The notes beneath the pieces were generated by a model, which ran no database searches, was not told where the DNA came from, and saw only the letters and a list, made by a program, of their open reading frames with translations. Position numbers and translations under genes: made by a program. From positions 1 to 64,000 of the forward strand of contig CANQNK010000007.1 of NCBI GenBank assembly GCA_947625195.1: a DNA stretch of 64,000 nt, written 5' to 3'. This DNA is from an uncultured Clostridia bacterium. Lineage in GTDB: Bacteria > Bacillota > Clostridia > Oscillospirales > Ruminococcaceae. Shown here piece after piece: positions 1 through 9,331 of the stretch; positions within the stretch are counted from its first letter, which is position 1; each line of letters opens with the position of its first letter.

Positions 1-1058
1 AAAGCACCCGATATGGCACACTCAAGCAAAGCCTGATTATTAAATTCTTTTACGCTGTCTATATAAAACCGCTCATACGAGCTTTTTAATTTATCAGGAG
101 AAACTCCTAAAAATTCAGCATAATCGTTTTTTTGTTTCTCTGTTAATTTTTTTGAAAATATGATGTTTTGTAGATTAATTTTAATTGTTGCAGGATAAAT
201 TTTGCCTTTGTAGCAAGTAAGACCGTCAGAACAGAATGTAGTATTAGCAGGAGGTTCTATAAGCACATATTTATTGTCTACGGGTTTGTCATCATAGCCG
301 GGATTGTGTTCAAGATTACCTGTTTTGGTTTTAAGAGAATTAACATCAATAGGCTCCTTCATACACTCAACTAAAAAACCATACGGCACTAAAAACTTTT
401 CATGATAAGAATAATACGCATCTTCATATTCAAAACCGACTTTTGGCTTTAAAAGTCCTACTATTTTAAGCTTGTGACCGAAGCAGTCAAGAGTATCGCC
501 GACCTTTACCGCCCAGCCCTCGGGCGCTAGAGCTACATTTTTATGTTCATATAAATCTTCTTCAGTAATATCTCTGCCTTCTATAACTTCATATTCATAT
601 TTAAGTGATAATTCAAAAGGCTTATATTTGTCCTGTTCAGACTTTGAAAAAAGAGGATGGCAGGAAACCTCAACAAAATCCGTACCGGGTAGTTTTTTAT
701 CGTTAAGCTTTGAATATTTTAAAAATGACAAAATACTAGCAAATGTTGTTGTTGGTAAGTTTAGTTTAAGAAATCTATCGTAAAATTCATCATCAAGTAG
801 GTAATTACCATTTTCGTCAAGCGAAAAATCACTATTTTCTGCTACATTGTGCAAATCACTGGCTATATCCAGAAATAAATCATTAGAATAATGTTTTTCT
901 GTTAATGTAGATTTTAGATGTTCACTAGCTACTTTAGTTGTTACAAAAAAGAGGGTAAAGAAGGATATGATAAGCGAAACAAGCACAACTGCCGTGTAGG
1001 GCAGTTGTGCTGTGAATAAGTCTTTAATAATTGTTTTTATTACAAAGAGCTTTTTCAT
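1..1058 (-). CDS. FtsX/MacB-like ABC transporter permease, N-terminal part (cut by window edge)
   Basis: An open frame of 352 codons starts with ATG at 1058 and is still open at base 1, so the C-terminus lies outside the window. Residues about 16-41 form one hydrophobic helix after a short basic start, followed by a long extracytoplasmic region. That region contains EGRDITEEDL and, further on, VKVGDTLDCFGHKLKIVGL. These resemble the periplasmic-core pattern of MacB/FtsX permeases (GRxFTxxD ... vGdti ... kivGv). Such permeases normally carry three more helices after this domain and need an ATPase partner. The start is 19 bases after the stop of the secreted-protein gene, with GAGG at 1069-1072, so the two are probably one transcript. 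The family call rests on topology and motif shape only; a bacteriocin-type membrane protein is an alternative. Confidence 0.55.
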   Translation of the reverse strand, partial: MKKLFVIKTIIKDLFTAQLPYTAVVLVSLIISFFTLFFVTTKVASEHLKSTLTEKHYSNDLFLDIASDLHNVAENSDFSLDENGNYLLDDEFYDRFLKLNLPTTTFASILSFLKYSKLNDKKLPGTDFVEVSCHPLFSKSEQDKYKPFELSLKYEYEVIEGRDITEEDLYEHKNVALAPEGWAVKVGDTLDCFGHKLKIVGLLKPKVGFEYEDAYYSYHEKFLVPYGFLVECMKEPIDVNSLKTKTGNLEHNPGYDDKPVDNKYVLIEPPANTTFCSDGLTCYKGKIYPATIKINLQNIIFSKKLTEKQKNDYAEFLGVSPDKLKSSYERFYIDSVKEFNNQALLECAISGA

Positions 1059-1077
1059 AACTTAATAACCTCATATT

Positions 1078-1581
1078 TTATTCAAGATTAAATGTCATTT
1101 CCATAGTGGGCATTAGGTTATATTTTGTACTTGTCGTATTCTTAATAACGGTATACTTGACACGATAGGTAGAGCCCTTAGTTAAATAATAAGACTGATG
1201 TGTGCTTGGGTTTTTATAAACATATCCAGAAGTTGCAGTATTAGAGTATGTTCCGCCTGTCAATAATGTAGCTACATTATCCCAACTGCTACCACTTTTT
1301 TCTTGCAAATCAGCTTGTACTCGTATTGTAAAAGAACTGGTTTTTGGGGGGATATTAATACCAAAGCTGAAATTGAGAGTTCCTGTTTGATTAGACCATC
1401 CATAATCTACCGGGTCCGAATAAACAGCGGATGTTGTAGTGTTGTATACAGTACTTTTGGGTTTAAAGGTGTAAGTAAATGAATTAGTAGACTCAGTTGC
1501 CGCACTTGCGGAAGTGACTGTGCAAACTGATATTGCGAAGATTGTCAAAAAGCTGGTGAATAGCTTTGTAATTTTTTTCAT
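1078..1581 (-). CDS. Small secreted protein of unknown function
   Basis: The 167-residue product begins with a classic signal peptide: MKKITKLF, a hydrophobic core, then TSASAA, so cleavage is likely near residue 27-28. The mature part (about 140 residues) is rich in Ser, Thr, Tyr and Asn, has no cysteine, and alternates polar and hydrophobic residues as expected for an all-beta fold. It has no sortase or lipobox motif, so it should be released or loosely held at the surface. A strong AGGAGG precedes the ATG. A near-consensus promoter lies about 120 bases upstream, and the next gene encodes a putative FtsX-like permease. I do not recognise the family. Candidates include a secreted peptide-like effector or bacteriocin-related protein handled by the permease, but nothing proves this. 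Confidence 0.75.
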   Translation of the reverse strand: MKKITKLFTSFLTIFAISVCTVTSASAATESTNSFTYTFKPKSTVYNTTTSAVYSDPVDYGWSNQTGTLNFSFGINIPPKTSSFTIRVQADLQEKSGSSWDNVATLLTGGTYSNTATSGYVYKNPSTHQSYYLTKGSTYRVKYTVIKNTTSTKYNLMPTMEMTFNLE

Positions 1582-1706
1582 AGTAATTCCTCCTAATTTA
1601 AGTTATAAATTTATATTATTCTTTATTATGTTTATTTTCTAACAATACATCGGAAACACCTTCTTTAAGTGAATTATACAAAAATAAATATTTATTTTGT
1701 AAATAC

Positions 1707-1735
1707 ATAATATCATTATAAATATAATTTGTCAA
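1707..1735 (-). promoter_or_regulatory. Sigma-A promoter of the secreted-protein/permease unit
   Basis: On the minus strand TTGACA (1735-1730) is followed by a 17-base spacer and TATTAT (1712-1707). The first box is perfect and the second matches five of six. Transcription would start near 1700 and leave a leader of about 118 bases before the start codon at 1581. No convincing hairpin or riboswitch was seen in that AT-rich leader. Confidence 0.7.
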
Positions 1736-1834
1736 CATAATTGTAAAATTTTTGTATTTAAATGTAAAAAACTGTAATGGCTAAGAAATAAAAGTAGTTT
1801 TAAAGATAATATTCCATTAAAAAACACGATTTCA

Positions 1835-1867
1835 CACAAAACTCCCCGCACTTATGAATGCGGGGAG
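1835..1867 (-). terminator. Intrinsic terminator of the MoxR/DUF58/transglutaminase operon
   Basis: CTCCCCGCA (1842-1850) and TGCGGGGAG (1859-1867) form a perfect 9-bp stem with an 8-base loop. On the minus strand it is followed by TTTTGTG. It lies just after the stop codon at 1877. Confidence 0.85.
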
Positions 1868-1876
1868 AATCAAAAA

Positions 1877-4285
1877 CTAAATATAAGCTTTTACATATTT
1901 AAACACCAGCCGTTTTATACGGCTTCTTTCGCTCAAGTAAGAAATAAGGGAAAGCCTTCGGTACATAACGAGCAAGTATCTTTTTTTGTCCTCGCTGATC
2001 TTGTCAGGACCAAAAGCCGCTTCGCTGTAAATATCCAGCATAAGCTTCAGATCCTCCTCACTTACAGGCCGTTGCCATGATTGACTCTTGTATTTGAGGC
2101 TTGTGTTGACAGAATCGTTTGGCTTCATGGGTGGAGAAAATCTAAGCAATAGCCTATCGGCCAGATTTTCCTCATCGCCTGAATAGTTATAAAACTTAGT
2201 AAAGTTAAGCATATTGATAAGCCTTGTAAACAACTTTTTGGGCGGACTTTTTCTAAAGCGCCTTAGAATGACTGCTCGCCGCATCAGTATTAAACCGAAC
2301 GTTGCTGCTATGATTCCAGCTGCAATAAGAATAATGGCTGCTCTTGAGCTTTGTCTGAGCGTAATGAATGAGGAGGTAGCACTTGCACCCCGTGAGGAAG
2401 TTTCTACCGGTATACTGGGCACATTGATATTCCAGCCTTTTTCGTTTAAGATGTCATTAAAAGTAGTATCTGTAAAAGAGGGATAGTAGGGCATAATGTT
2501 GCCGTTACTGTCAGGAGTGAACTCGACCGGGACCCAGCCATAGCCGTCAAGGAAGATCTCGACCCAAGCGTGTGCGTCCTCATCTGTCAGTTCTGCGGAG
2601 AAGGGAGTATACATATCAATTGAGACTGGATTGCCATCTTCATCAATTCTGCTTGACACTGCCGAACCCATATCCACAAATTGATCGGGGGACACCGAAT
2701 ATCCGCTTACGTATCTTGCGGGAATGCCGTACATTCGGTACATAAGAGCGGCGGTGGATGCGTAATGTACGCAGTAGCCCTGCCGCCTGTTAAATAGAAA
2801 GTCCTCGACAACATCACTGCTCATCTTTGACATTCCCGGGGTTTTGTTATATTTTGTATTTGATTGAAGAGTGTATGCGATAAATGTAGTTATCTCATCT
2901 AGCTTACTGAGTGGATGTTCCTCACAGTATTCTGACAGTTTAGGAGTGTTATTGCGGTCGTATTTGATAAATCTTTCGTTTGCGTAATTCTTGTATTTTT
3001 CATAAAACTCGTTGTACCAATTTGAGTCTAAGTCGATCGTTGCATATAATTCATCGGTTTCGTCCGTAATTGTAATAGAATATGAAGGTGGTATATGTGT
3101 CTGATAATATTCAGGATCTATATCTGAGATCGAAAATAAATTATAGCATGACATATTATTGGAATCATTAGAGTATGAAATAATACTGAAGTACGGAACA
3201 TATTCATTTAAGTCTTCATCGAACTGTTTATTTATAGTAATATAATTACTATAATTGTAATCGCTGTAAAGTAAAGGTATTTGGTTAATGTAGTTAATCA
3301 TTATTGGCTCTTTATCTCCGTAACTATCTTCCCAGTCAATATTATCTAATATTTCCTGTGTAATCGGATCGTCGCCAGCCTTACTCCAGCTTGAGCTTTT
3401 ATACTCATCTCCGATATAGCTTTTAAGGTATACGGTATCACTAGGAATATTTTGCGCCGACACGATAAGAGTCGTGTTTCCGCTTGTATAGAGATTTCCC
3501 TTACTTATACTTCCGTTTTCATAAGGGGACAGAGTATAGCTGGCAAGAGAGTTTACAGTATCCTTGACAAATCCCTCGGCGGTGTATACCGATTCATAAA
3601 GTGTATTTGCAAATCCTTTTACAAGATAAAATACCATAACAAGTATTACCGCAACAGCCGTAACTGAAGTAATAACAGCTTTTGAGCAGATTCTGTATGT
3701 GCAATCGGGTGAGGTAAGTGTTTTTTTTGAGCCTGCACCCGTGGCAGAAACTGCAAAAAATGCTATCTGAAACATAAACAGAAGTACATACGAAACAGCG
3801 CTTACGCTATATCCGAGAACGGGTGCGCTTATGATAAAAAAGCTTGTAACAAGATACAGTATTATTTGGTTGTTAAGCGCTATTTCAAAAAAGAAAAGAG
3901 TAAAAACTATTATAAGAGCTATTATTGTGCAAAGAAGAGTTATTCTCACTTTTGTGCTGTCGCCAAGCAGTGCGTTGCCAAGGTCCATCGCCTGAACGTA
4001 AATTGTTCTGTAACCCAAAAATCCCGTTACTGCAAGCACTGCCGCTGTTAAGATAAGAAAAGGGGTAAGAAGCTTTCGCAGGTGAAAATATATATACCAT
4101 AAAGCTATGCACAGCAGGATTGAAAACGGATACAGCAATTTTGAAAATGTAACGCCGCCGATAGAATCAAGATAAAGCATAAGTCCCAGAACACCGAAAA
4201 GAAGAAATACTAAAACAACAACAGGCCGCTTTGCCGTTGCTTTGTCTGTTTGCGGCAGGGTTATTTTTATATTTGCCTTCTTCAC
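1877..4285 (-). CDS. Membrane transglutaminase-like protein (TgpA/YebA type)
   Basis: The N-terminal 200 or so residues contain several hydrophobic helices. A large extracytoplasmic region with a transglutaminase-like core follows, then a further helix near residue 650 and a basic cytoplasmic tail. The visible catalytic residues are Cys505 in GYCVHYASTAALM, His572 in DAHAWVEIF and Asp592 in VEFTPDS, the usual papain-like triad. The longest frame begins with GTG at 4294, but GGAGG sits on that codon. The second GTG at 4285 has the proper 8-9 base spacing and was chosen (802 residues). It is the last gene of a MoxR-DUF58-transglutaminase operon, an arrangement also known as yeaC-yeaD-yebA in Bacillus. 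The substrate is unknown; a cell-surface protein or peptide is likely. Confidence 0.85.
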   Translation of the reverse strand: MKKANIKITLPQTDKATAKRPVVVLVFLLFGVLGLMLYLDSIGGVTFSKLLYPFSILLCIALWYIYFHLRKLLTPFLILTAAVLAVTGFLGYRTIYVQAMDLGNALLGDSTKVRITLLCTIIALIIVFTLFFFEIALNNQIILYLVTSFFIISAPVLGYSVSAVSYVLLFMFQIAFFAVSATGAGSKKTLTSPDCTYRICSKAVITSVTAVAVILVMVFYLVKGFANTLYESVYTAEGFVKDTVNSLASYTLSPYENGSISKGNLYTSGNTTLIVSAQNIPSDTVYLKSYIGDEYKSSSWSKAGDDPITQEILDNIDWEDSYGDKEPIMINYINQIPLLYSDYNYSNYITINKQFDEDLNEYVPYFSIISYSNDSNNMSCYNLFSISDIDPEYYQTHIPPSYSITITDETDELYATIDLDSNWYNEFYEKYKNYANERFIKYDRNNTPKLSEYCEEHPLSKLDEITTFIAYTLQSNTKYNKTPGMSKMSSDVVEDFLFNRRQGYCVHYASTAALMYRMYGIPARYVSGYSVSPDQFVDMGSAVSSRIDEDGNPVSIDMYTPFSAELTDEDAHAWVEIFLDGYGWVPVEFTPDSNGNIMPYYPSFTDTTFNDILNEKGWNINVPSIPVETSSRGASATSSFITLRQSSRAAIILIAAGIIAATFGLILMRRAVILRRFRKSPPKKLFTRLINMLNFTKFYNYSGDEENLADRLLLRFSPPMKPNDSVNTSLKYKSQSWQRPVSEEDLKLMLDIYSEAAFGPDKISEDKKRYLLVMYRRLSLISYLSERSRIKRLVFKYVKAYI

Positions 4286-4355
4286 GGCGTTCACCTCCTT
4301 GGGTCAAGCTTCATATAACAATCTGTATTGTGCTTTCAGCCTGTTTGAAATTATT

Positions 4356-5444
4356 TCAGTGCAGTGCATCTGATGGCAAATAAAAGATGTGCGTGGATAT
4401 CTCATTTTTGTAGTTATTCTCAGAAAAACTGAATATAAGCTCACGGTCAAAGTACCAGTTAAGGTCAAAATCTATAAGCATTGCGCCGGCGCTATCGATA
4501 TATAAACCGCTTTCTTTTTTCTTAAGCCTTTTTATAAAATGCCTGTAAAGCTCTGTAAAAGCTTCATTGAGTTCTTCGGTACCGCTTATATCAAATACTA
4601 AGTCCCGGTTCATTGAATAATCACGGAAAAACAGCCTTACTGAGATTAAGCGGGATAAAAGTCCTGAAATTATTGAGTACAAAATCTCGTAAAAGGCGTT
4701 TTTTCTTTCCAAGGTTATTCTGCCGCGGGTCAAAAGATTAAGATAAATGCTTATGCTGCCGCCGGATTCCCGCTCAAACTCTTTTACATAAACCTGTTGC
4801 GTTCTGGCGGTCTGGTTCCAGTGTATGTGCCTTATCTGATCGCTGCTGCGATACTCTCTTAGCTGTCTTATTTCTGAAGATGAGCCTGATGTATCGCAGG
4901 GAAGCTCATAATTGTATGTGCTGTCGGCAAAAAGCATCGGCTGATCTCCTAAATTTACGGGCGCTGTTTGCGGAAGGGTGATGATTTCAAGACTGCTCTT
5001 AGACTTTTTTGAAATGCAGAAGAGCGAAAGAAAATCATATGCGTATATCCGTGTAAATTTTAGCCTTAAAACACCACAGTACGGAGCTGTAAGAAAAAAA
5101 GAAATATCCGTTTCGCTTTTTGGCAAAGCTCCGAAAAAAAGCTTTTTTGACACGGCTTTTTTACCGGAGTAGCGTGCTTTGATTTTAACTTTCGCCTTGC
5201 TTAATGGCAAAATGCCATTGTTTTTGACTAAAACACAAATGCTCTGCGCTGTGCCGCGAATTGTGCTTACAGAGCTTTGTTTAAACCGTGCGCTTATTTT
5301 TCTGCTTGAAACAGCCGACATTATAAACGTTACCGCAAACAAAAGCATTTCAGCAGAAAATATTACCAGAAGCGCAAGATTTTTGTACATGCCCGCAAAG
5401 TAAAAGGTTACGGCTGCTATTGCTAAAAATATGAATTTTCGCAT
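4356..5444 (-). CDS. DUF58 family membrane-anchored protein
   Basis: The 362-residue product has two closely spaced N-terminal hydrophobic helices (about residues 3-45), then a soluble part. The DUF58 signature LREYRSSDQIRHIHWNQTA lies in the middle, followed by YVKEFERE. The C-terminal half resembles a von Willebrand A-like fold as in other DUF58 proteins. ATG at 5444 lies one base after the MoxR stop codon. A longer frame starting at 5474 would place ten extra residues inside the MoxR gene and spoil the N-terminal helix, so it was rejected. Proteins of this family accompany MoxR ATPases and are thought to help assemble or activate an exported complex. The exact role is unknown. Confidence 0.85.
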   Translation of the reverse strand: MRKFIFLAIAAVTFYFAGMYKNLALLVIFSAEMLLFAVTFIMSAVSSRKISARFKQSSVSTIRGTAQSICVLVKNNGILPLSKAKVKIKARYSGKKAVSKKLFFGALPKSETDISFFLTAPYCGVLRLKFTRIYAYDFLSLFCISKKSKSSLEIITLPQTAPVNLGDQPMLFADSTYNYELPCDTSGSSSEIRQLREYRSSDQIRHIHWNQTARTQQVYVKEFERESGGSISIYLNLLTRGRITLERKNAFYEILYSIISGLLSRLISVRLFFRDYSMNRDLVFDISGTEELNEAFTELYRHFIKRLKKKESGLYIDSAGAMLIDFDLNWYFDRELIFSFSENNYKNEISTHIFYLPSDALH

Positions 5445-5445
5445 A

Positions 5446-6390
5446 TTACTGTCCCATAGAAGGCCTTGCGACATTTGAAAGTATCTGCAAAATAATATCG
5501 CGATTTGAAATTTTCTGCATTCTTGCCTGAGAGTTCAGAACCAGTCTGTGCGCAACTACAAACGGGAATTGCGTGTATACATCGTTTGGTGTGACAAAGG
5601 TCTTGCCGTCAAGCCACGCATAAGCCTTTGACATTTTTACAAGGGCGATAGTTGCTCTGGGACTTGCACCGCGCTCAATATATGGATGATTTCTTGTCGC
5701 CGAAATAAGATTAAGAATATATTGATATACCGGGTCGGAGATGAATATGCTGTGAACGTCATTTTGCATATGCGCAAGTATTTCGGCGTTTAGTACTGTT
5801 TGTACTCGGTCAAGCCTGTTTTCATTACTTACGGACTTTGCAAGAATAAGTTCGTTTTTATAGTCGGGGTAGCCTATCGACAGAGAAGCCGTGAACCTGT
5901 CCACCTGCGCTTCAGGTAGCATCTGTGTGCCGGCGTTGCCAAATGGGTTTTGTGTGGCTATTACCAGAAAAGGAGAGGGGACCTCGCGTGTAACACCCTC
6001 TACAGTTACCTTGCGCTCCTCCATGACCTCCAATAGTGCAGACTGCGTTTTTGGGGAGGTGCGATTAAGCTCGTCCGCCAAAAGAAGATTGCAAAAGACA
6101 CTTCCCTTAAGATATACGAATCTGTCCTCTTCTCTGCGGTAAATCGAAAATCCCGTCAGGTCAGAGGGCATAACATCAGGAGTAAACTGAACCCGCCTGT
6201 AGCTTAGATTCATAGCCTTTGAAAAGGCAAGAGCCAAAGTGGTTTTGCCGACACCTGGAATATCTTCTAAGAGTATATGCCCGTTTGATAAAAATGCCGC
6301 CATTATCTCCTTTATCTCGTTATTCTTGCCTAAAATCACCTTGTTTACTTCCGCCAGAGTTTCAAGAGCTTTTTTTACATATATGCTCAC
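5446..6390 (-). CDS. MoxR-type AAA+ ATPase
   Basis: This cytoplasmic AAA+ ATPase is a likely chaperone for the DUF58 and transglutaminase proteins encoded after it. Walker A is DIPGVGKTTLA (about residues 43-53), Walker B is LLLADELNR (about 102-110), and the MoxR motif ALLEVMEERKVTVEG follows. Arg residues in QVDRFTASL and ERGASPRATIAL fit sensor positions. The longest frame starts with GTG at 6399, but a GGCGGTG Shine-Dalgarno sequence overlaps that codon. The GTG at 6390 has normal spacing and gives 314 residues, the usual family size. It is the first gene of the operon and has a perfect consensus promoter just upstream. Confidence 0.9.
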   Translation of the reverse strand: MSIYVKKALETLAEVNKVILGKNNEIKEIMAAFLSNGHILLEDIPGVGKTTLALAFSKAMNLSYRRVQFTPDVMPSDLTGFSIYRREEDRFVYLKGSVFCNLLLADELNRTSPKTQSALLEVMEERKVTVEGVTREVPSPFLVIATQNPFGNAGTQMLPEAQVDRFTASLSIGYPDYKNELILAKSVSNENRLDRVQTVLNAEILAHMQNDVHSIFISDPVYQYILNLISATRNHPYIERGASPRATIALVKMSKAYAWLDGKTFVTPNDVYTQFPFVVAHRLVLNSQARMQKISNRDIILQILSNVARPSMGQ

Positions 6391-6428
6391 GCTGTTCACC
6401 GCCGTAATAATATTTTTTCCTTAGTATT

Positions 6429-6457
6429 ATTATATATTAGATTATTTAGCGTGTCAA
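6429..6457 (-). promoter_or_regulatory. Consensus sigma-A promoter of the MoxR operon
   Basis: On the minus strand TTGACA (6457-6452), a 17-base spacer and TATAAT (6434-6429) match the consensus at all twelve positions. The leader would be only about 30 bases, leaving no room for a long regulatory RNA. Confidence 0.9.
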
Positions 6458-6510
6458 TTAAATTAAGTATTGCTAAGTAAAATTTGCATATTCAATAGTT
6501 AAAAGCTGCG

Positions 6511-6546
6511 TAAAAATTAACGACCGAGAAAAAGTCTCGGTCGTTA
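6511..6546 (-). terminator. Intrinsic terminator of clpB
   Basis: TAACGACCGAGA (6518-6529) and TCTCGGTCGTTA (6535-6546) make a 12-bp perfect stem with a 5-base loop. The minus strand continues with ATTTTTAC. It starts within a few bases of the clpB stop codon. Confidence 0.9.
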
Positions 6547-6548
6547 TT

Positions 6549-9146
6549 CTATACGATCTTAAGTGCATCGCCCTCAGCGGTTATCTTGACCGTTGAATCT
6601 GGAGTTATTTTATCTGCAATTATCGCCCTTGCAATAAGCGTTTCAAGCTCGCGCTGGATAAACCTTTTCAGCGGTCTTGCGCCATAGACAGGATCGTATC
6701 CGTTTTCAACGATAAAGCTTTTAGCTTCCGGAGTAACGTCGATTTTGATATGTCTGTCGGATAGACGCTTTGAAAGACTATTAAGCATAAGCTCCACTAC
6801 CGAGCCGATCTCCTCTTTAGTAAGAGGCTTGTAGTAGACTATCTCGTCAAGGCGGTTTAAAAACTCCGGGCGGAAGCTCTGCTTAAGCATCAGGTCAACC
6901 TGTTTTTTCGCGTCCTCGCTTATCTCACCGTCGGCGTCAATTCCGTCGAGAATAACCGGCGAGCCGAGGTTTGATGTAAGTATGATTATCGTGTTCTTAA
7001 AGTCTACGGTACGTCCCTGCGAATCCGTTATACGTCCGTCGTCGAGAACCTGAAGCAGAATGTTAAACACATCAGGGTGAGCTTTTTCAACCTCGTCAAA
7101 GAGAACTACCGCGTAAGGCTTTCTTCTTATCGCCTCGGTTAGCTGACCGCCCTCGTCATAACCGACATATCCCGGAGGCGCTCCTATAAGGCGGGATACC
7201 GAGTACTTTTCCATATACTCCGACATATCTATTCTGACAATGTTGTTTTCATCGTCAAAAAGAGACTGCGCCAGAGTCTTTGCAAGCTCGGTCTTTCCCA
7301 CGCCGGTAGGGCCAAGGAATAAAAACGATCCTATAGGTCTGTTGGGGTCCGCAATTCCCGCCCTTGAGCGAAGTATCGCTTCGCTCACCTTTTTGACAGC
7401 CTCCGACTGCCCGACAACACGCTTATGAAGTATGTCCTCCATATGAAGAAGCTTTTCACGCTCGCTTTCCATAAGCTTTGATACGGGTATGCCCGTCCAT
7501 CTGGCAACTATCTTTGCTATCTCCTCTTCAGTTACCCTGTCACGCAGCAAAGTATCTCCGCTTTTTGCGCTTGCGGCGATTTTTTCCTGCTCCTCAAGCT
7601 CCTTTTTAAGACTTGGCAGTCTTCCGTACTGAAGCTCTGCCGCCTTTGCAAGATCGTACGCCCGCTTTGCTGACTCTATATCAGCGTTTACCTGTTCAAT
7701 CTCTGCACGCAGAGCCTGCACCTTTTGGATAGCAGCCTTTTCATTTTCCCATTTTGCTTTAAGTGTGTTGAATTCATCGCGGTATTCGGCAAGCTCTCTT
7801 TGTATATCGGCAAGGTGCTCCTTTGAAACCTTGTCATCCTCGTGCTTTAATGCTGCCTCCTCGATCTCATGCTGCATTATCTTGCGCTCAATCTCGTCAA
7901 GCTCGGTAGGCATTGAATTCATTTCTGTCTTTATCATTGCGCAGGCTTCGTCTACAAGATCTATTGCCTTGTCCGGCAGAAATCTGTCAGAGATGTACCT
8001 GTTTGAAAGCACTGCTGCGGAAATAAGCGCAGAGTCTGAGATCTTTACACCGTGAAACACCTCGTACCGTTCCTCAAGGCCGCGAAGAATTGATATTGTA
8101 TCCTCAACCGTCGGCTCTGATACAAGAACCGGCTGAAAACGCCGCTCAAGCGCCGCGTCCTTTTCAATGTATTCACGGTACTCATTAAGAGTGGTAGCGC
8201 CTATGCAATGGAGTTCGCCCCTTGCAAGCATAGGCTTCAAGATGTTTCCTGCGTCCATAGCACCGTCGGTTTTTCCGGCCCCTACGATAAGATGAAGCTC
8301 GTCGATAAAGAGAATTATCTTGCCGTCACTCTTTTTGATCTCCTGCAAAACGGATTTTAAGCGCTCCTCAAATTCTCCTCTGTATTTTGCTCCCGCGACC
8401 AAAGACCCCATATCAAGCGAGAAAATTCTTCTGTCCTGAAGATTTTTAGGCACGTCTCCACGGACGATCCTGAGTGCCAGACCCTCTGCAATGGCGGTTT
8501 TGCCGACACCGGGTTCTCCTATCAAAACGGGGTTGTTTTTTGATTTTCTCGACAGTATGCGTATGACGTTTCTAATTTCAGAGTCTCTTCCTATTACGGG
8601 ATCAAGTTTATTATGCTTTGCAAGTTCCACTAAGTCCTGACCGTACTTATTAAGCACATCGTATGTGCTTTCCGGATTATCCGTGGTTACGTTCGTATTC
8701 CCGCGCACCTCCATGAGCGAGGACAAAAACTTGCTCTTGTCAACGCCGCTGTCCTTCAAAAGCTTAGCTGTGTTTCCGGACGAATTGTCGATAAGGGAAA
8801 GCATGAGATGCTCTACCGAGATGTACTGATCGTTCATTTTCAAAGCGGTCTTTTCTGCACTTACAAGAACTGTTTCAAGCTCGCCGGATATTCCTATCTG
8901 AGACGATTGATAGCCTGAGCCCGATACCTTCGGGAGATTTTCAACAAGTCCTTCCGCCGCTGACGTAAGCTGACTTCTGTCAAGTCCCATCTTTTCGATC
9001 AAGGAGGGGATAAGACTGCCGTCCGTGGTGAGCAGCGAAAGCAGAAGATGCTCTGCCTCAACACGCATGTTTGAGTTTTCAACAGCAAGATTCTGTGCTG
9101 TTTGCAGTACCTCAAGTGATTTCTGAGTAAATTTATTCATGTTCAT
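6549..9146 (-). CDS. clpB: ClpB, ATP-dependent disaggregase
   Basis: ClpB is a Hsp100 hexamer that pulls proteins out of aggregates together with DnaK. The 865-residue product has the full set of parts. These are an N-terminal repeat domain (1-150), a first AAA+ domain with Walker [10 protein letters not shown] (Lys about 216), a long charged middle domain (about 400-520) that marks it as ClpB rather than ClpC, and a second AAA+ domain with GPTGVGKTE (Lys about 618) and [10 protein letters not shown]. No IGF/LGF loop for ClpP docking is apparent. The reading frame extends to 9164, but GAGGAG lies inside that extension and points to ATG at 9146. A CIRCE operator on its promoter indicates heat-shock control by HrcA. 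The gene is monocistronic, with its own terminator. Confidence 0.97.
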   Translation of the reverse strand: MNMNKFTQKSLEVLQTAQNLAVENSNMRVEAEHLLLSLLTTDGSLIPSLIEKMGLDRSQLTSAAEGLVENLPKVSGSGYQSSQIGISGELETVLVSAEKTALKMNDQYISVEHLMLSLIDNSSGNTAKLLKDSGVDKSKFLSSLMEVRGNTNVTTDNPESTYDVLNKYGQDLVELAKHNKLDPVIGRDSEIRNVIRILSRKSKNNPVLIGEPGVGKTAIAEGLALRIVRGDVPKNLQDRRIFSLDMGSLVAGAKYRGEFEERLKSVLQEIKKSDGKIILFIDELHLIVGAGKTDGAMDAGNILKPMLARGELHCIGATTLNEYREYIEKDAALERRFQPVLVSEPTVEDTISILRGLEERYEVFHGVKISDSALISAAVLSNRYISDRFLPDKAIDLVDEACAMIKTEMNSMPTELDEIERKIMQHEIEEAALKHEDDKVSKEHLADIQRELAEYRDEFNTLKAKWENEKAAIQKVQALRAEIEQVNADIESAKRAYDLAKAAELQYGRLPSLKKELEEQEKIAASAKSGDTLLRDRVTEEEIAKIVARWTGIPVSKLMESEREKLLHMEDILHKRVVGQSEAVKKVSEAILRSRAGIADPNRPIGSFLFLGPTGVGKTELAKTLAQSLFDDENNIVRIDMSEYMEKYSVSRLIGAPPGYVGYDEGGQLTEAIRRKPYAVVLFDEVEKAHPDVFNILLQVLDDGRITDSQGRTVDFKNTIIILTSNLGSPVILDGIDADGEISEDAKKQVDLMLKQSFRPEFLNRLDEIVYYKPLTKEEIGSVVELMLNSLSKRLSDRHIKIDVTPEAKSFIVENGYDPVYGARPLKRFIQRELETLIARAIIADKITPDSTVKITAEGDALKIV

Positions 9147-9188
9147 TTTCCATTCTCCTCTCATTTTAGCAGTCGTTATTTGTGAGTG

Positions 9189-9215
9189 TTAGCACTCAAC
9201 CTCATTGAGTGCTAA
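9189..9215. promoter_or_regulatory. CIRCE operator (HrcA binding site)
   Basis: TTAGCACTC, nine bases, GAGTGCTAA: both half-sites match the CIRCE consensus at every position. It lies directly downstream of the clpB -10 box and covers the predicted transcription start, so HrcA bound here should block clpB until heat or misfolded protein titrates it. Confidence 0.97.
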
Positions 9216-9219
9216 CTTA

Positions 9220-9247
9220 ATTATAACACAAATTTATGCCTTGTCAA
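9220..9247 (-). promoter_or_regulatory. Sigma-A promoter of clpB
   Basis: On the minus strand TTGACA (9247-9242), a 16-base spacer and TATAAT (9225-9220) have both hexamers perfect. The start point would fall inside the CIRCE element. Confidence 0.85.
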
Positions 9248-9270
9248 GGACTTTTACAAATTTTTTGTAA

Positions 9271-9318
9271 AAAAAGAACACACGGCACTTATCTGATTTT
9301 ACAGCTAAATGCCATGTG
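9271..9318 (-). terminator. Intrinsic terminator of the NfeD/SPFH pair
   Basis: TAAATGCCATGTG (9306-9318) pairs with CACACGGCACTTA (9279-9291) over 13 positions, two of them G-U, with a 14-base loop. On the minus strand the stem is followed by a run of T with one C. It ends the SPFH gene transcript before the clpB promoter. Confidence 0.8.
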
Positions 9319-9331
9319 AAAGAACCGTTAT

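Noticed and set aside
1078-1581. Lactococcin-972-type bacteriocin
   Set aside because: The gene order recalls it, but the mature protein is too long and lacks the expected Gly/His/Trp pattern.
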